DNA of 59,460 nt. Source: an uncultured Lachnospiraceae bacterium (GTDB lineage Bacteria; Bacillota; Clostridia; Lachnospirales; Lachnospiraceae). Numbering within the stretch: the stretch's first letter is position 1; every line of letters starts with the position of its first letter. Of the stretch, positions 26,047 to 35,024 are shown piece by piece. The DNA is taken from assembly GCA_910577165.1 (NCBI GenBank), contig CAJTLX010000014.1, positions 1-59,460 on the forward strand. Direction: 5' to 3'. The notes beneath the pieces were generated by a model. It was not told where the DNA came from. It was given only the letters and a program-made list of their open reading frames with translations, and searched no databases. A program made the translations under genes and the position numbers.

Positions 26047-28584
26047 ATGATAAAAAATGCGAAGAGATTTTTGTTAATCAGTTTTTCGACATTGGCTTTG
26101 GTCTGCGTGATTATGTTTGAACTGGCCTCCTCAAAGATAGAGGAAAACAGCAGATCAGCGATCAGTGAGGTCGGCGAGATTTATATGATGGCGATGGCAA
26201 AGCAGACACAGCAAAAATTTGATGCGGTCGTGGATTTGCAGATTATGGAGATGAAGGGAATTTTGGAACGTCATCCGCCGGAAACAGAAACATATGGAAA
26301 GGAGATGTTAGAGCAACTTGCGCTGAGTGCGCAGGTGCGCAATTATACTTATCTCGGGCTTTTTACGGCGGAGGGGGAATCCGAGACCATATATGGCGAG
26401 GCTGTGGAATACCAGGATGAAAGCACATTTAAAACAGTGTTAAATGACAGCAATCTGCGCGTATTTTCCGGGATCAATAAACAGGGGGAGCGACAGCTCT
26501 GTATGCTGATCAACGCCGCATACCCAATGCAGGGGAATAAGCATAGCGTGGCGATGGTGGCGGCATTGCCGATGGAGTATCTGGAGAGAATTCTCGCACT
26601 TGATGAAAAAGATAATTTAATGTACTCTTTTATTATTCGTAAGAATGGTACATATGTGGTAAGAAGCAAGGAGGATAATTATTTTGAACATATCTCAGAG
26701 ATGTTTTCAAAGAACGAGGGAAAAACTGCGGAGGAGTACGCGGACGAACTGCAGCAGGCGATCAATTCCAACACAGATTATTCTACGATTGTCCGGGCGG
26801 CGGACGGGGAGTATCAATCGCTGTTATGTACGCATCTGCCGGACTCAGAATGGTATCTAATCTCATTGATGCCTTTTGGGACGCTGGATACGATTATGGA
26901 AAATCTGGATACTGGACGACAGAACACGATTATGATTGTGGGGCTTATCATCCTTGCCGGACTGCTTTTGATCTTCCTTTTGTATTACCGGATGTCACAG
27001 CAGCAGATGTGTGAACTTGACCGGGCGAGAAGGGAGGCGACCAAGGCCAACAAGGCCAAGAGCGAATTCCTCTCCAGTATGAGTCATGATATCCGCACAC
27101 CGATGAATGGGATTGTCGGAATGACAGCGATCGCAATGGCAAATATTGATGACTTGGCGCGCGTGAAAGATTGCTTGGGAAAGATTACGCTCTCAAGCCG
27201 TCATCTTTTGGGTCTGATCAATGATGTGCTTGATATGTCAAAGATTGAGAGTGGGAAATTATCATTGAATTTGAATCAGGTTTCCCTGCGCGAGGCAATG
27301 GAAAATATTGTAAATATCGTACAGCCGCAGGTAAAGGCAAGGCAGCAGCAATTTGATATCTTTATTCGCGATATCTGTTCGGAAGATGTGTACTGTGACA
27401 GTATTCGTCTCAACCAGGTGTTGATCAATCTTCTCTCCAACGCAATCAAATTTACGCCGGAGCGGGGAATGATCCATGTCAGTCTTACACAGGAAGCCTC
27501 GCCGCTTGGGGAGAATTATGTCCGCTGCCATTTTGAGGTAAAGGACAATGGGATTGGAATGACAAAAGAATTCCAGGAAAAGATTTTTGATACCTTTACC
27601 AGGGAGGAGAAAGCACAGGTAGACAAGATCGAGGGAACGGGACTTGGGATGGCGATCACCAAGGCGATTGTGGATGTGATGAACGGTAGCATTGAGCTCG
27701 AAAGTGCGCCCGGCGAGGGTAGCAGGTTCCATATCACGCTTGACTTTGAGAAGGCGGTAGTCAAGGAGGAGGATATGCATCTGCCTCCTTGGAGAATGCT
27801 CGTGGTGGACAATAATGAAGACCTTTGTCTGAGTGCGGTGTCCGCATTAAAGGAACTGGGAATAAATGCGCACTGGGCGACGGACGGAGAGAGCGCGGTG
27901 GAGATGGCGGAAAAGCAGAATAAGGAGGGAAATGATTACGAAGTGGTGCTTCTCGACTGGAAGATGCCGGATATGGACGGATTGCACACGGCAAGGAAGA
28001 TGCGTCATCTTTTTGGGGATAAGGTTCGGATTTTAATTATCTCCGCTTATGACTGGACAGATATCGAGGAGGAGGCAAAGGAAGTTGGTATTTATGGTTT
28101 TATCTCCAAACCGTTGTTTAAATCAAATTTATTCTTGGGGTTAAGTAAATATCTCTTAAATTCGCCGGATACAAAGCCTGAGAAGCTTGTGGAAGGCAAA
28201 GATTTCGAGGGTAAGCATATCCTGTTGGCGGAGGATAACGACTTAAACTGGGAGATCGCACAGGAAATTCTTTCCGAGGCGGGCTTTACACTGGAGCGGG
28301 CAGAAAACGGAAAAATATGTGTGGAAAAATTTGAAGAATCCAGACCTGGAACCTACGATCTTATCTTGATGGATATCCGTATGCCGGTAATGAACGGCTA
28401 CGACGCGGCAAAAGCCATTCGCGCCTTAAATCGACCGGATCAGAATCTGCCGATCCTCGCGATGACAGCGGATGCCTTTTCTGACGATATACAACATTGT
28501 CTGGAATGCGGGATGAATGAGCATATTGCCAAGCCGATCGATATCAGCAGACTGACACAGATTTTAAAGAAATACTTAAAATAA
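26047..28584 (+). CDS. Hybrid sensor histidine kinase with two receiver domains
   Basis: This is an 845-residue membrane kinase. One N-terminal helix (~8-27) and a second (~298-318) bracket an extracellular sensor region of about 270 residues that resembles a Cache-type domain. HisKA has SMSHDIRTPMNGIVGM with phospho-acceptor His347. HATPase shows the N box NLLSNAIKF, DNGIGMT and GTGLGMAI. Receiver 1 has a VDNN opening and Asp637 in LLDWKMPDMDG. Receiver 2 has AEDN, Asp776 in LMDIRMPVMNG and AKPID. There is no HPt domain, so a separate HPt protein, possibly that in the first kinase, would be needed for a relay. It is followed after 32 nt by a hemerythrin-CheX-like protein, which suggests a joint pathway. 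Confidence 0.9.
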   Translation: MIKNAKRFLLISFSTLALVCVIMFELASSKIEENSRSAISEVGEIYMMAMAKQTQQKFDAVVDLQIMEMKGILERHPPETETYGKEMLEQLALSAQVRNYTYLGLFTAEGESETIYGEAVEYQDESTFKTVLNDSNLRVFSGINKQGERQLCMLINAAYPMQGNKHSVAMVAALPMEYLERILALDEKDNLMYSFIIRKNGTYVVRSKEDNYFEHISEMFSKNEGKTAEEYADELQQAINSNTDYSTIVRAADGEYQSLLCTHLPDSEWYLISLMPFGTLDTIMENLDTGRQNTIMIVGLIILAGLLLIFLLYYRMSQQQMCELDRARREATKANKAKSEFLSSMSHDIRTPMNGIVGMTAIAMANIDDLARVKDCLGKITLSSRHLLGLINDVLDMSKIESGKLSLNLNQVSLREAMENIVNIVQPQVKARQQQFDIFIRDICSEDVYCDSIRLNQVLINLLSNAIKFTPERGMIHVSLTQEASPLGENYVRCHFEVKDNGIGMTKEFQEKIFDTFTREEKAQVDKIEGTGLGMAITKAIVDVMNGSIELESAPGEGSRFHITLDFEKAVVKEEDMHLPPWRMLVVDNNEDLCLSAVSALKELGINAHWATDGESAVEMAEKQNKEGNDYEVVLLDWKMPDMDGLHTARKMRHLFGDKVRILIISAYDWTDIEEEAKEVGIYGFISKPLFKSNLFLGLSKYLLNSPDTKPEKLVEGKDFEGKHILLAEDNDLNWEIAQEILSEAGFTLERAENGKICVEKFEESRPGTYDLILMDIRMPVMNGYDAAKAIRALNRPDQNLPILAMTADAFSDDIQHCLECGMNEHIAKPIDISRLTQILKKYLK

Positions 28585-28616
28585 ATTACTGTATATTTAA
28601 AATGGAGGCTGGAATT

Positions 28617-29498
28617 ATGGAAGAAATTAAATGGAATGATCAGTTTAATCTTGGGGTAGAAATAATTGACAGGGCACATCAGAAACTATTTTCTATTGTG
28701 AACAAGTTGGTTGCATTAAGTGAGGATCCCGTAAAACAGCCGTATGCCTGCAGGGAAGGAATTAAGTATTTTAAAGGTTATACGCTAAAACATTTTGCAG
28801 AGGAAGAAGAATATATGCGAAAAATTGCATACCGCAAGTATGAAAAGCATAAACAGATACATGATCATATGCGGGATATTGTAATTCCGGACTTGGAGAG
28901 GGAACTGGACGAGGAAAACTATTCAGAAAAATCCGTGCAGCATTTTATGGGAGTTTGTATTGGCTGGCTGAATGTGCATATTATGGTGGAGGATCGCGCG
29001 ATCGTAAATAAGGGTTCTGCCAAGTGGGTACATAATACGCCGGGGGAGGAGGTGGCTTCCCTTGCAAAGGCAATAATTCAGGCGATGAACAAGCTGTTCC
29101 ACATCAATGCGGAAGTGGTTAGTTCTCATTACAGCGGAAAGAATTTTTATCCGGGGATGAAAATTTGCTACCGTTTAAGTTATCGATCGAAAAAAGATTC
29201 TCTCCAGATTTTTTTTGTCTATGAGGACAGACAGATACTAAGGGGACTGAGTAAGATCCTTGGACGGCCATTAGAAAAAGTAGATCGGACAGCACTCTAT
29301 GCGATAAAGGTTATCTGTGAGAAATTTGTGGATGATATCAAGACACATTTTCCGGTTACTGACGGCTACAGCCTTGAAAAGAGCGAGGTAATTTCCTTTG
29401 CGCAGTTTCGGCGAACATTTGATATGGAATACCCAGTTTACAGCTTTCTTTTTGGACTTGAAAATCAGGGAAAATTTGTATTCTGTGTGCGGCTGTAA
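28617..29498 (+). CDS. Bacteriohemerythrin fused to a CheX-like domain
   Basis: This is a 293-residue protein. Residues 1-135 are a bacteriohemerythrin with the full diiron ligand set visible: His21 (IIDRAHQKLF), His59 and Glu63 (HFAEEEEYM), His78 and His82 (HKQIH), His121 and Asp126 (HIMVED). It should bind oxygen or nitric oxide at a non-haem diiron centre. Residues ~150-293 resemble the CheX/CheC-type phosphatase fold (VSSHYSGKNFYPGMKICYRL, then FVYEDRQILRGLSKILG); this second call is from pattern only and the usual E-x-x-N catalytic pair is not obvious. GGAGG precedes the ATG at 28617. It probably forms an operon with the preceding kinase, which would couple oxygen sensing to signalling (inference). 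Confidence 0.75.
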   Translation: MEEIKWNDQFNLGVEIIDRAHQKLFSIVNKLVALSEDPVKQPYACREGIKYFKGYTLKHFAEEEEYMRKIAYRKYEKHKQIHDHMRDIVIPDLERELDEENYSEKSVQHFMGVCIGWLNVHIMVEDRAIVNKGSAKWVHNTPGEEVASLAKAIIQAMNKLFHINAEVVSSHYSGKNFYPGMKICYRLSYRSKKDSLQIFFVYEDRQILRGLSKILGRPLEKVDRTALYAIKVICEKFVDDIKTHFPVTDGYSLEKSEVISFAQFRRTFDMEYPVYSFLFGLENQGKFVFCVRL

Positions 29499-29510
29499 AA
29501 TTTTCTCTGC

Positions 29511-29539
29511 GGCAGAAAGGCAATTCTTTGTTTTCTGCC
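29511..29539 (+). terminator. Possible terminator after hemerythrin gene
   Basis: The arms ggcagaaa (29511-29518) and tttctgcc (29532-29539) lie just behind the stop. There is only a weak T-rich tail. Confidence 0.4.
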
Positions 29540-29591
29540 ACAGAATGTTTATGTCGGCGGTGACAAATTTGTGTTGAATCAGTGTGCGCAT

Positions 29592-29635
29592 AAAAACAGC
29601 GCGAAATCGAGATCTCTATGGTTCGATTTCGCGCT
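29592..29635 (-). terminator. Terminator of tRNA-Leu(TAA)
   Basis: The 13-base arms agcgcgaaatcga (29598-29610) and tcgatttcgcgct (29623-29635) are followed on the minus strand by five T (29592-29596). Confidence 0.9.
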
Positions 29636-29641
29636 CTAATA

Positions 29642-29724
29642 TGCGGAAAAAGGGACTTGAACCCTCACGGTGTAGCACCACATGATCCTTAGTCATGCCT
29701 GTCTGCCAATTCCAGCATTTCCGC
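29642..29724 (-). tRNA. tRNA-Leu(TAA)
   Basis: On the minus strand it begins GCGGAAA and ends TTTCCGC plus discriminator A. The D-arm is TGGCAGACAGG, the variable arm is long, and the T-loop is GGTTCAAGTCC. The anticodon stem-loop is CATGA-CTAAGGA-TCATG, giving anticodon TAA for UUA codons. CCA is not encoded. The promoter is at 29761-29788 and the terminator at 29592-29635, so it is a single-gene unit. Confidence 0.95.
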
Positions 29725-29760
29725 AAGCTATCCGCGACATATTTCGTGGACATGAAATAT

Positions 29761-29788
29761 ATTATACACAATTTCTTGGGAATGTCAA
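29761..29788 (-). promoter_or_regulatory. Promoter of tRNA-Leu(TAA)
   Basis: On the minus strand TTGACA (29783-29788) and TATAAT (29761-29766) are 16 bases apart. Confidence 0.85.
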
Positions 29789-29974
29789 GCGTTTTTTTAA
29801 AAAAAATTAAATTAGTTTAAACTAACATCGGAAACTATAGAAATCTATGAAAACTGCATGGAATTTTTGTGGAATTTACTACTTCCATCCTTCGACTTTC
29901 CATGATAAAATATGACAGGATAAGGCTGGGAGCAATGGTAAAAAATATTGGGAATGAAGAATGCGAGGTAGAGA

Positions 29975-31768
29975 ATGGAGACAATATCAAAGGTACTTCC
30001 GCTGTTAGCAGGTATCGGCATGTTTCTTTACGGCATGAATCTGATGGCCTCGGCAATTGAAAAATTGGCGGGCGCGAAGCTTGAGAGGACGATGGAACGT
30101 TTCACGGACAACCGGTTTAAAGGGCTATTGCTTGGCACGGGAGTGACAGCGGTGATTCAATCTTCCGCGGCAACGTCGATCACGATGATCGGGTTTGTCA
30201 ATGCAGGCATTATGACGCTTGCACAGACTATTCCGGTGATCTGGGGCGCGAACATTGGTTCCACAGCGACCGCACAATTATTGCGGCTTGGGGATTTAAG
30301 CGGAGGGGGAGTATTTTTGTCCATGCTAAAACCTTCCTTCTTCGCACCAATTATTATTGTGGTGGGTGCGTTTCTTATGCTTTTGTCCAAGAAGCGAAAG
30401 ACAAAGAATATCGCAAATCTCCTGATTGGATTTGGCATTCTTTTTTGGGGGATGACAACGATGGAGGAAACCTTCGCACCACTTAAAGATTCCCCCAAAT
30501 TTCACGAGATGTTTGTTTCGTTTAGCAATCCATTTGTCGGAATTATTGTTGGTCTTTTGCTCACGGCGGTGATTCAGTCTTCCTCGGCGACCGTCGGGAT
30601 TTTGCAGGCACTCTCAGCGAGCGGTTCCATCACTGTAGCGACGGCATTGCCGATTCTTTTAGGGCAGAATATCGGCAAATGCGTTCCGGTGATTTTGGCG
30701 AGTATCGGCAACAACAAGGACGCAAAGCGCGCTTCGATGTGCTATCTTTTCTTTAATGTGTTCAGTCTAATTTTGTTTGGGTTTGGCGTGTACGGGCTTG
30801 ATGCAGTCTTTGATTTTGCGGCGATGGACAATGTGGTCAGCCGGGGAAATATTGCGACAATGCATACAGCAATTAACCTGATCGCGGCACTCTTACTTAT
30901 GCCTTTTGTCGAGCAGTATGACAGGATGCTGCACAAGATTATTAAGGACGGCGGCGACATCAAGGAAAAGCGCACCTTGGATTGTCTGGATGATGCATTC
31001 TTAAAGAACCCGCAGGTTGCGATGGAACAGTGCCGCAAAGTACTGTTTGATATGTGCAATGTGGTAAAAGAGAATGCTGTGATTGTGACGGATATGGTAT
31101 TAAATGGGTACAATGAAAAGACTCTCGTCGATCTGAATGTGGGCGAGGAGTTTCTTGACCGGAGTGAGGCGGGGATCAACGCGTACATGGTCAATGTTAC
31201 ATACCATACAATGACGGAGGAGGATTCACATTTGGCGACTGAGATTTTGCAGTCGGTCAGCGATCTTGAGCGAATTGGGGATTATTGTATTAACCTGTCG
31301 GAAACAGCAGAATATATGTTTGAGAATAAGAGCAGTTTTACGCCGGAGGCAAAGGCGGAACTTGAGGTGTTGTTTGATGCAATTAAAAATGTAATTGATC
31401 TTACTGTTGCGGCCTACACAAGCAATGATCTGGAACGGATTGCGTTTGTTGAGCCGATGGAGGAAGTGATTGACGATATTGTAGATCGCATGAAGAACAA
31501 TCATATTATCCGTCTGCGGGGCGGCGTATGTACAGCAGATGACGGGATTACCTTTACAGAGATCTTAACAAACACGGAACGTATTTCTGACCACTGCTCC
31601 AATATTGCGATCTATCTGATGCAGAAGTTAACGGTGAACCGGGCATTTGATCGCAAGCTGTACCAGGACGAGCTGCACAAGGGGGTTGATCCAAGGTATC
31701 GCAAGTATATTGATATGTATAAGACGGAGTATCTGGACAGGATTCCCTGCCTGAAAATTGAAAATTAG
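29975..31768 (+). CDS. Na/phosphate cotransporter family protein with PhoU-like domain
   Basis: This is a 597-residue protein. The first ~330 residues are membrane-embedded with the two inverted repeat signatures of the NptA/YjbB (PiT-IIb-like) family, QSSAATSITMIGFVNAG and QSSSATVGILQALSASG. The C-terminal ~230 residues form a soluble helical PhoU-like domain (LQSVSDLERIGDYCINLSETA; NTERISDHCSNIAIYL with the metal-binding E-R-I-x-D-x pattern twice). It probably moves phosphate with sodium and senses or controls flux with the PhoU part. The ATG follows a GAGG motif. No pho regulon genes lie near. A hairpin follows at 31786-31813. Confidence 0.9.
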   Translation: METISKVLPLLAGIGMFLYGMNLMASAIEKLAGAKLERTMERFTDNRFKGLLLGTGVTAVIQSSAATSITMIGFVNAGIMTLAQTIPVIWGANIGSTATAQLLRLGDLSGGGVFLSMLKPSFFAPIIIVVGAFLMLLSKKRKTKNIANLLIGFGILFWGMTTMEETFAPLKDSPKFHEMFVSFSNPFVGIIVGLLLTAVIQSSSATVGILQALSASGSITVATALPILLGQNIGKCVPVILASIGNNKDAKRASMCYLFFNVFSLILFGFGVYGLDAVFDFAAMDNVVSRGNIATMHTAINLIAALLLMPFVEQYDRMLHKIIKDGGDIKEKRTLDCLDDAFLKNPQVAMEQCRKVLFDMCNVVKENAVIVTDMVLNGYNEKTLVDLNVGEEFLDRSEAGINAYMVNVTYHTMTEEDSHLATEILQSVSDLERIGDYCINLSETAEYMFENKSSFTPEAKAELEVLFDAIKNVIDLTVAAYTSNDLERIAFVEPMEEVIDDIVDRMKNNHIIRLRGGVCTADDGITFTEILTNTERISDHCSNIAIYLMQKLTVNRAFDRKLYQDELHKGVDPRYRKYIDMYKTEYLDRIPCLKIEN

Positions 31769-31785
31769 AAATGGAAATTTCTGTA

Positions 31786-31813
31786 AGGAGGGGGAGAAAT
31801 CCCCTCCTGTTTT
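31786..31813 (+). terminator. Terminator after Na/Pi cotransporter
   Basis: The arms aggagggg (31786-31793) and cccctcct (31801-31808) are followed by gtttta. Confidence 0.65.
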
Positions 31814-31821
31814 AGTGTGGG

Positions 31822-31906
31822 GGAGCAAAGATGTGTAAACACACATGGAAGAAAGATAGTTGCTAACACGACATACGCCCTGCGCAGCAAGTAGGGAAAG
31901 TTTTTC
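31822..31906 (-). repeat. Intergenic repeat element, copy A
   Basis: This 85-base segment lies directly behind the stop codon of the minus-strand membrane protein gene. It is similar to copy B (44130-44216) in order and spacing: GGAGC, a hairpin ATGTGT-aaac-ACACAT (31831-31846), AGAAAGATAGTTGCT, ACACG, then a second hairpin (gtagg/cctac, 31891-31910) that reaches the stop codon. The strand is given as that of the adjacent gene; the true transcribed strand is unknown. Confidence 0.6.
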
Positions 31907-32476
31907 CTACTCGATTAGTCCCATATCTCTGCGGATGCGGATGGAGAAAACGATGGGTGCAGCAGCGCGCCAGAAAAGGGAGGCGGAGAGTAAAAGCAGG
32001 GGAAACTTGTACAGCCATGCCGCAGGGTAGGCAGGGGTACTGTTAAAAAGCTGCCAGAGAACCAGGAACATCCCCGTGATAAAAAAGGAAAATTCGGCGG
32101 TCTTATAGCGCAGGGAGGAATAGTGGTAGCGTTTTCTAAGAAAGGGCAGCACCGGTGTAGATTTGTGGATATGGGGCGCGAAAAACGGTAAAAGGATCAC
32201 GGGCAGCAGATTAGCAATCAGCAAAATATAGACTGCTGAGAGAATGTGCAGATGGGATATAATACACATAAGTTCAAAGCAGACAAGTGCTATGCTAAAG
32301 GAAATGCGCCAGGTGATTAAGCTGTGAAAGCGTGCGACAAGGCGGATCTCCGCATCCATTTCTTTTGCGGTATAAGCGGGTTTATTATCAGAAAATAAGG
32401 GAGGATATGTTCTGTCACCCCGATGAGGAAATAAGTTTAGAGGGGGATTGCTCTTGTTGTCTCCTAAATCTGCCAT
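31907..32476 (-). CDS. Hypothetical membrane protein with four predicted helices
   Basis: This is a 189-residue protein I do not recognise. The first ~50 residues are hydrophilic and rich in Pro and Asn. Four hydrophobic segments follow in two pairs (ITWRISFSIALVCFELMCII and ILSAVYILLIANLLPVILL; then AEFSFFITGMFLVLWQLF and WLYKFPLLLLSASLFWRAA), separated by a basic loop (RKRYHYSSLRYK). GTGAGG precedes the ATG at good spacing. Its 3' end abuts repeat element copy A. The gene points away from the sigma-D-like promoter of the next gene. Confidence 0.6.
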   Translation of the reverse strand: MADLGDNKSNPPLNLFPHRGDRTYPPLFSDNKPAYTAKEMDAEIRLVARFHSLITWRISFSIALVCFELMCIISHLHILSAVYILLIANLLPVILLPFFAPHIHKSTPVLPFLRKRYHYSSLRYKTAEFSFFITGMFLVLWQLFNSTPAYPAAWLYKFPLLLLSASLFWRAAAPIVFSIRIRRDMGLIE

Positions 32477-32577
32477 GGTTTTAACCTCACTTTCTCTGGT
32501 TGATCTTGTTTTTTATATTATATCATATATTTTTTTCCCCTGCAATCTGCGAATTAGAGATTCTTTTGTGCTTGCTA

Positions 32578-32605
32578 TAATGTCACTTTCCATTTTTGCC
32601 GATAT
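32578..32605 (+). promoter_or_regulatory. Sigma-D (sigma-28)-like promoter
   Basis: GCCGATAT (32598-32605) is a perfect flagellar sigma-factor -10 element. TAAT (32578-32581), 16 bases upstream, is close to the TAAA -35. A short hairpin ggcaggc/gcctgcc (32616-32636) follows in the leader. This places the next gene in the late motility regulon (inference). Confidence 0.55.
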
Positions 32606-32662
32606 ATAAGGCATGGGCAGGCGGCCTGTGCCTGCCAAAAATACATGGAGGTGCAGTAGCAT

Positions 32663-33796
32663 ATGGTAGTACAGACAAGCAGTGTTGCGATGGGGAGCAA
32701 ACATTATCTCTCCCGCACAAATCTGCAGACTGTTGGCTATGGAAGCTGGGGCGGTGCCGTGCGTTCTGTCGGCAGTACAGCGGCTACAACGCCCTCAGCT
32801 AAGGATGGCGAACAGCAGGCAGGAACAAAAGATTTGGCATCGCAAAGCGGTCGTATGCAATGGTATACGGGGATGCAGAGTGGTATGGAACGGGTATCCA
32901 TAAAAGTGCAGGATGATGAGTATTTTCGCGCAGGAGGAACCGAGTATGACGGACTGCATCAGCTTCTAATGATTTTTTCCGGGCAGCAGACCGTAAAGGC
33001 ACATCGGATGTCGTATCGGGATGTGATTGAGAAAGCACAGGAGGAAACGCGCAGACTGATGCGCGAACTCGGACTTGAAGTTGGAGAATTGCCAGAAGTG
33101 GGTCAGACCATGCAGGTGCAGGGAGGACATATGATTCTTTCGACGCATCATTATTACGAGGAAAAGGAAAGCACTTCCTTTTATACTTCGGGGACGGTCA
33201 AGACGGCGGATGGAAGGACGATCGACTTTGATATCGAGGCTGAGATGTCGCGAAGATTTTCAGAACATACCACGGTGCAGATCGATTACGGCGCAGTGCA
33301 GCTTATGGACCCGTTAGTGATCAATTTAAACGGGGGGACAGCCGAGGTGTCAGATCAGAAATTTTATTTTGATATCGATTGCGATGGAAAGCTAGATAAT
33401 ATTTCGCTTCTTGAACAGGGCTGTGGCTTTCTGGCACTCGACCGCAACGGGGACGGCAAGATTAATGACGGGAGCGAACTGTTTGGGACAAAGAGCGGCA
33501 ATGGTTTTGCAGATCTGGCGGTTTTTGATATGGATGGCAATGGCTGGATTGACGAGAACGATGAGATTTTTAATCATTTACGGATCTGGACAAAGGATGC
33601 AGCGGGCAATGATAAGCTTGTCGCGCTCGGCGTGGCGGGGGTGGGTGCAATCTATTTAGGTCATGTGGCTTCTAAATTTTCTCTGAACTCGGAAAAGGAC
33701 AATTCAACAAATGCTGTGGTGAGGGAGAGCGGTCTGTTTTTGCATGAGAATGGGCAGGCGGGCGTGATTCAGCAGGTTGATCTGGCAGTCGGATAA
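32663..33796 (+). CDS. Protein with EF-hand-like calcium-binding loops
   Basis: This is a 377-residue protein without a signal peptide. The N-terminal ~110 residues are low in structure, and a middle part has coiled coil (YRDVIEKAQEETRRLMREL). The C-terminal ~170 residues match a domain found in RTX-like and VCBS-type proteins, with several DxDxDG loops: DIDCDGKLDN, DRNGDGKINDGSELFG and DMDGNGWIDENDEIF. These should bind calcium. A GGAGG lies 12 bases before the ATG. The upstream promoter is sigma-D-like and the gene sits just before mbl and flagellar rod genes, so an exported or surface motility-related role is plausible. The exact function is unknown. Confidence 0.7.
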   Translation: MVVQTSSVAMGSKHYLSRTNLQTVGYGSWGGAVRSVGSTAATTPSAKDGEQQAGTKDLASQSGRMQWYTGMQSGMERVSIKVQDDEYFRAGGTEYDGLHQLLMIFSGQQTVKAHRMSYRDVIEKAQEETRRLMRELGLEVGELPEVGQTMQVQGGHMILSTHHYYEEKESTSFYTSGTVKTADGRTIDFDIEAEMSRRFSEHTTVQIDYGAVQLMDPLVINLNGGTAEVSDQKFYFDIDCDGKLDNISLLEQGCGFLALDRNGDGKINDGSELFGTKSGNGFADLAVFDMDGNGWIDENDEIFNHLRIWTKDAAGNDKLVALGVAGVGAIYLGHVASKFSLNSEKDNSTNAVVRESGLFLHENGQAGVIQQVDLAVG

Positions 33797-33879
33797 GTGC
33801 TTTTTTTGGAAAAAATTTGGAAAAATGCAAGGAGATACGGGAAAAATGATAAATATTTCATAACTTTTAAAAAATTCCT

Positions 33880-33908
33880 TTGAAAAAATCAGGTATAGCG
33901 TTTATAAT
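33880..33908 (+). promoter_or_regulatory. Promoter of the mbl-flagellar operon
   Basis: TTGAAA (33880-33885) and TATAAT (33903-33908) are 17 bases apart, 90 bases before mbl. Confidence 0.7.
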
Positions 33909-33998
33909 AGGACTGAGTATCTTTCGATTTGGATAAAATGCTAAAATTATGAAGCATTGGACGATAGAGACAAATGTGATTTTTGAAAGGAGAAAGTT

Positions 33999-34994
33999 AT
34001 GAGTGGAAGTGATATCGGAATCGATCTTGGTACAGCGAGTGTGCTGGTATATATTAGAGGCAAGGGTGTTGTCTTAAAGGAGCCTTCGGTTGTGGCGTTT
34101 GACCGCGATACTAACCGCATCAAGGCCATCGGCGAGGAGGCGCGCTTAATGCTTGGGCGCACACCGGGCAATATCGTGGCGGTGCGTCCGCTTAGGCAGG
34201 GTGTAATTTCCGACTACACAGTGACGGAGAAAATGTTAAAATATTTTATCCAGAAGGCGGTTGGCAAACAGCGCTTCCGGAAACCGATCATCAGTGTCTG
34301 TGTTCCGAGCGGTGTGACGGAGGTGGAGAAAAAGGCGGTTGAGGATGCGACTTATACGGCGGGAGCCAGGGAAGTCGCGATTATTGAGGAGCCGATCGCC
34401 GCGGCTATTGGCGCAGGAATTGATATAGCGAGACCCTGTGGCAATATGATTGTCGATATCGGCGGCGGCACAACGGATATCGCTGTGATCTCGCTTGGCG
34501 GCACAGTGGTCAGCACCTCGATAAAGATCGCCGGGGATGACTTCGACGAGGCGATCGTGCGCTATATGCGGAAGAAGCATAATCTTTTGATCGGTGAGCG
34601 CACAGCGGAGGATATCAAGATAAAGATTGGCTCCGCTTACCGCAGAGCGGAGACCGTGGCGATGGATGTGCGCGGACGCAATTTGGTGACGGGACTTCCA
34701 AAGACGATCTCCGTGACCTCGGAGGAAACGGAGGAGGCGTTAAGAGAAACTACCTCACAGATTGTCGAGGCTGTGCATAGCGTGCTTGAAAAGACTCCTC
34801 CGGAACTTGCGGCGGATATCGCAGACCGGGGGATTGTGCTGACGGGCGGCGGTTGCTTGCTCTACGGGCTTGAGGAACTGATTGAGGAGAAGACCGGCAT
34901 AACGACAATGACGGCGGAAGATCCGATGACGGCGGTGGCGATCGGCACCGGGAAATTTGTGGAATTCTTAGGCAGCAGTAAACCAGTGAAATAA
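33999..34994 (+). CDS. mbl: MreB/Mbl actin-like rod-shape protein
   Basis: This is a 331-residue bacterial actin that forms membrane-associated filaments guiding lateral wall synthesis. Actin-fold motifs are visible: phosphate-1 DIGIDLGTASVLVYIRGKG, phosphate-2 NMIVDIGGGTTDIAVISLGG, the connecting EEPIAAAIGAG, and adenosine motif GIVLTGGGCLLYGLEEL. AGGAG precedes the ATG. The order mbl, then two flagellar rod genes, matches Bacillus (mbl-flhO-flhP), so Mbl is preferred to MreB. The next gene starts 30 nt downstream. Confidence 0.9.
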   Translation: MSGSDIGIDLGTASVLVYIRGKGVVLKEPSVVAFDRDTNRIKAIGEEARLMLGRTPGNIVAVRPLRQGVISDYTVTEKMLKYFIQKAVGKQRFRKPIISVCVPSGVTEVEKKAVEDATYTAGAREVAIIEEPIAAAIGAGIDIARPCGNMIVDIGGGTTDIAVISLGGTVVSTSIKIAGDDFDEAIVRYMRKKHNLLIGERTAEDIKIKIGSAYRRAETVAMDVRGRNLVTGLPKTISVTSEETEEALRETTSQIVEAVHSVLEKTPPELAADIADRGIVLTGGGCLLYGLEELIEEKTGITTMTAEDPMTAVAIGTGKFVEFLGSSKPVK

Positions 34995-35024
34995 GAAAGC
35001 CACTTTAGAGAAAGGAAAGAAGAA

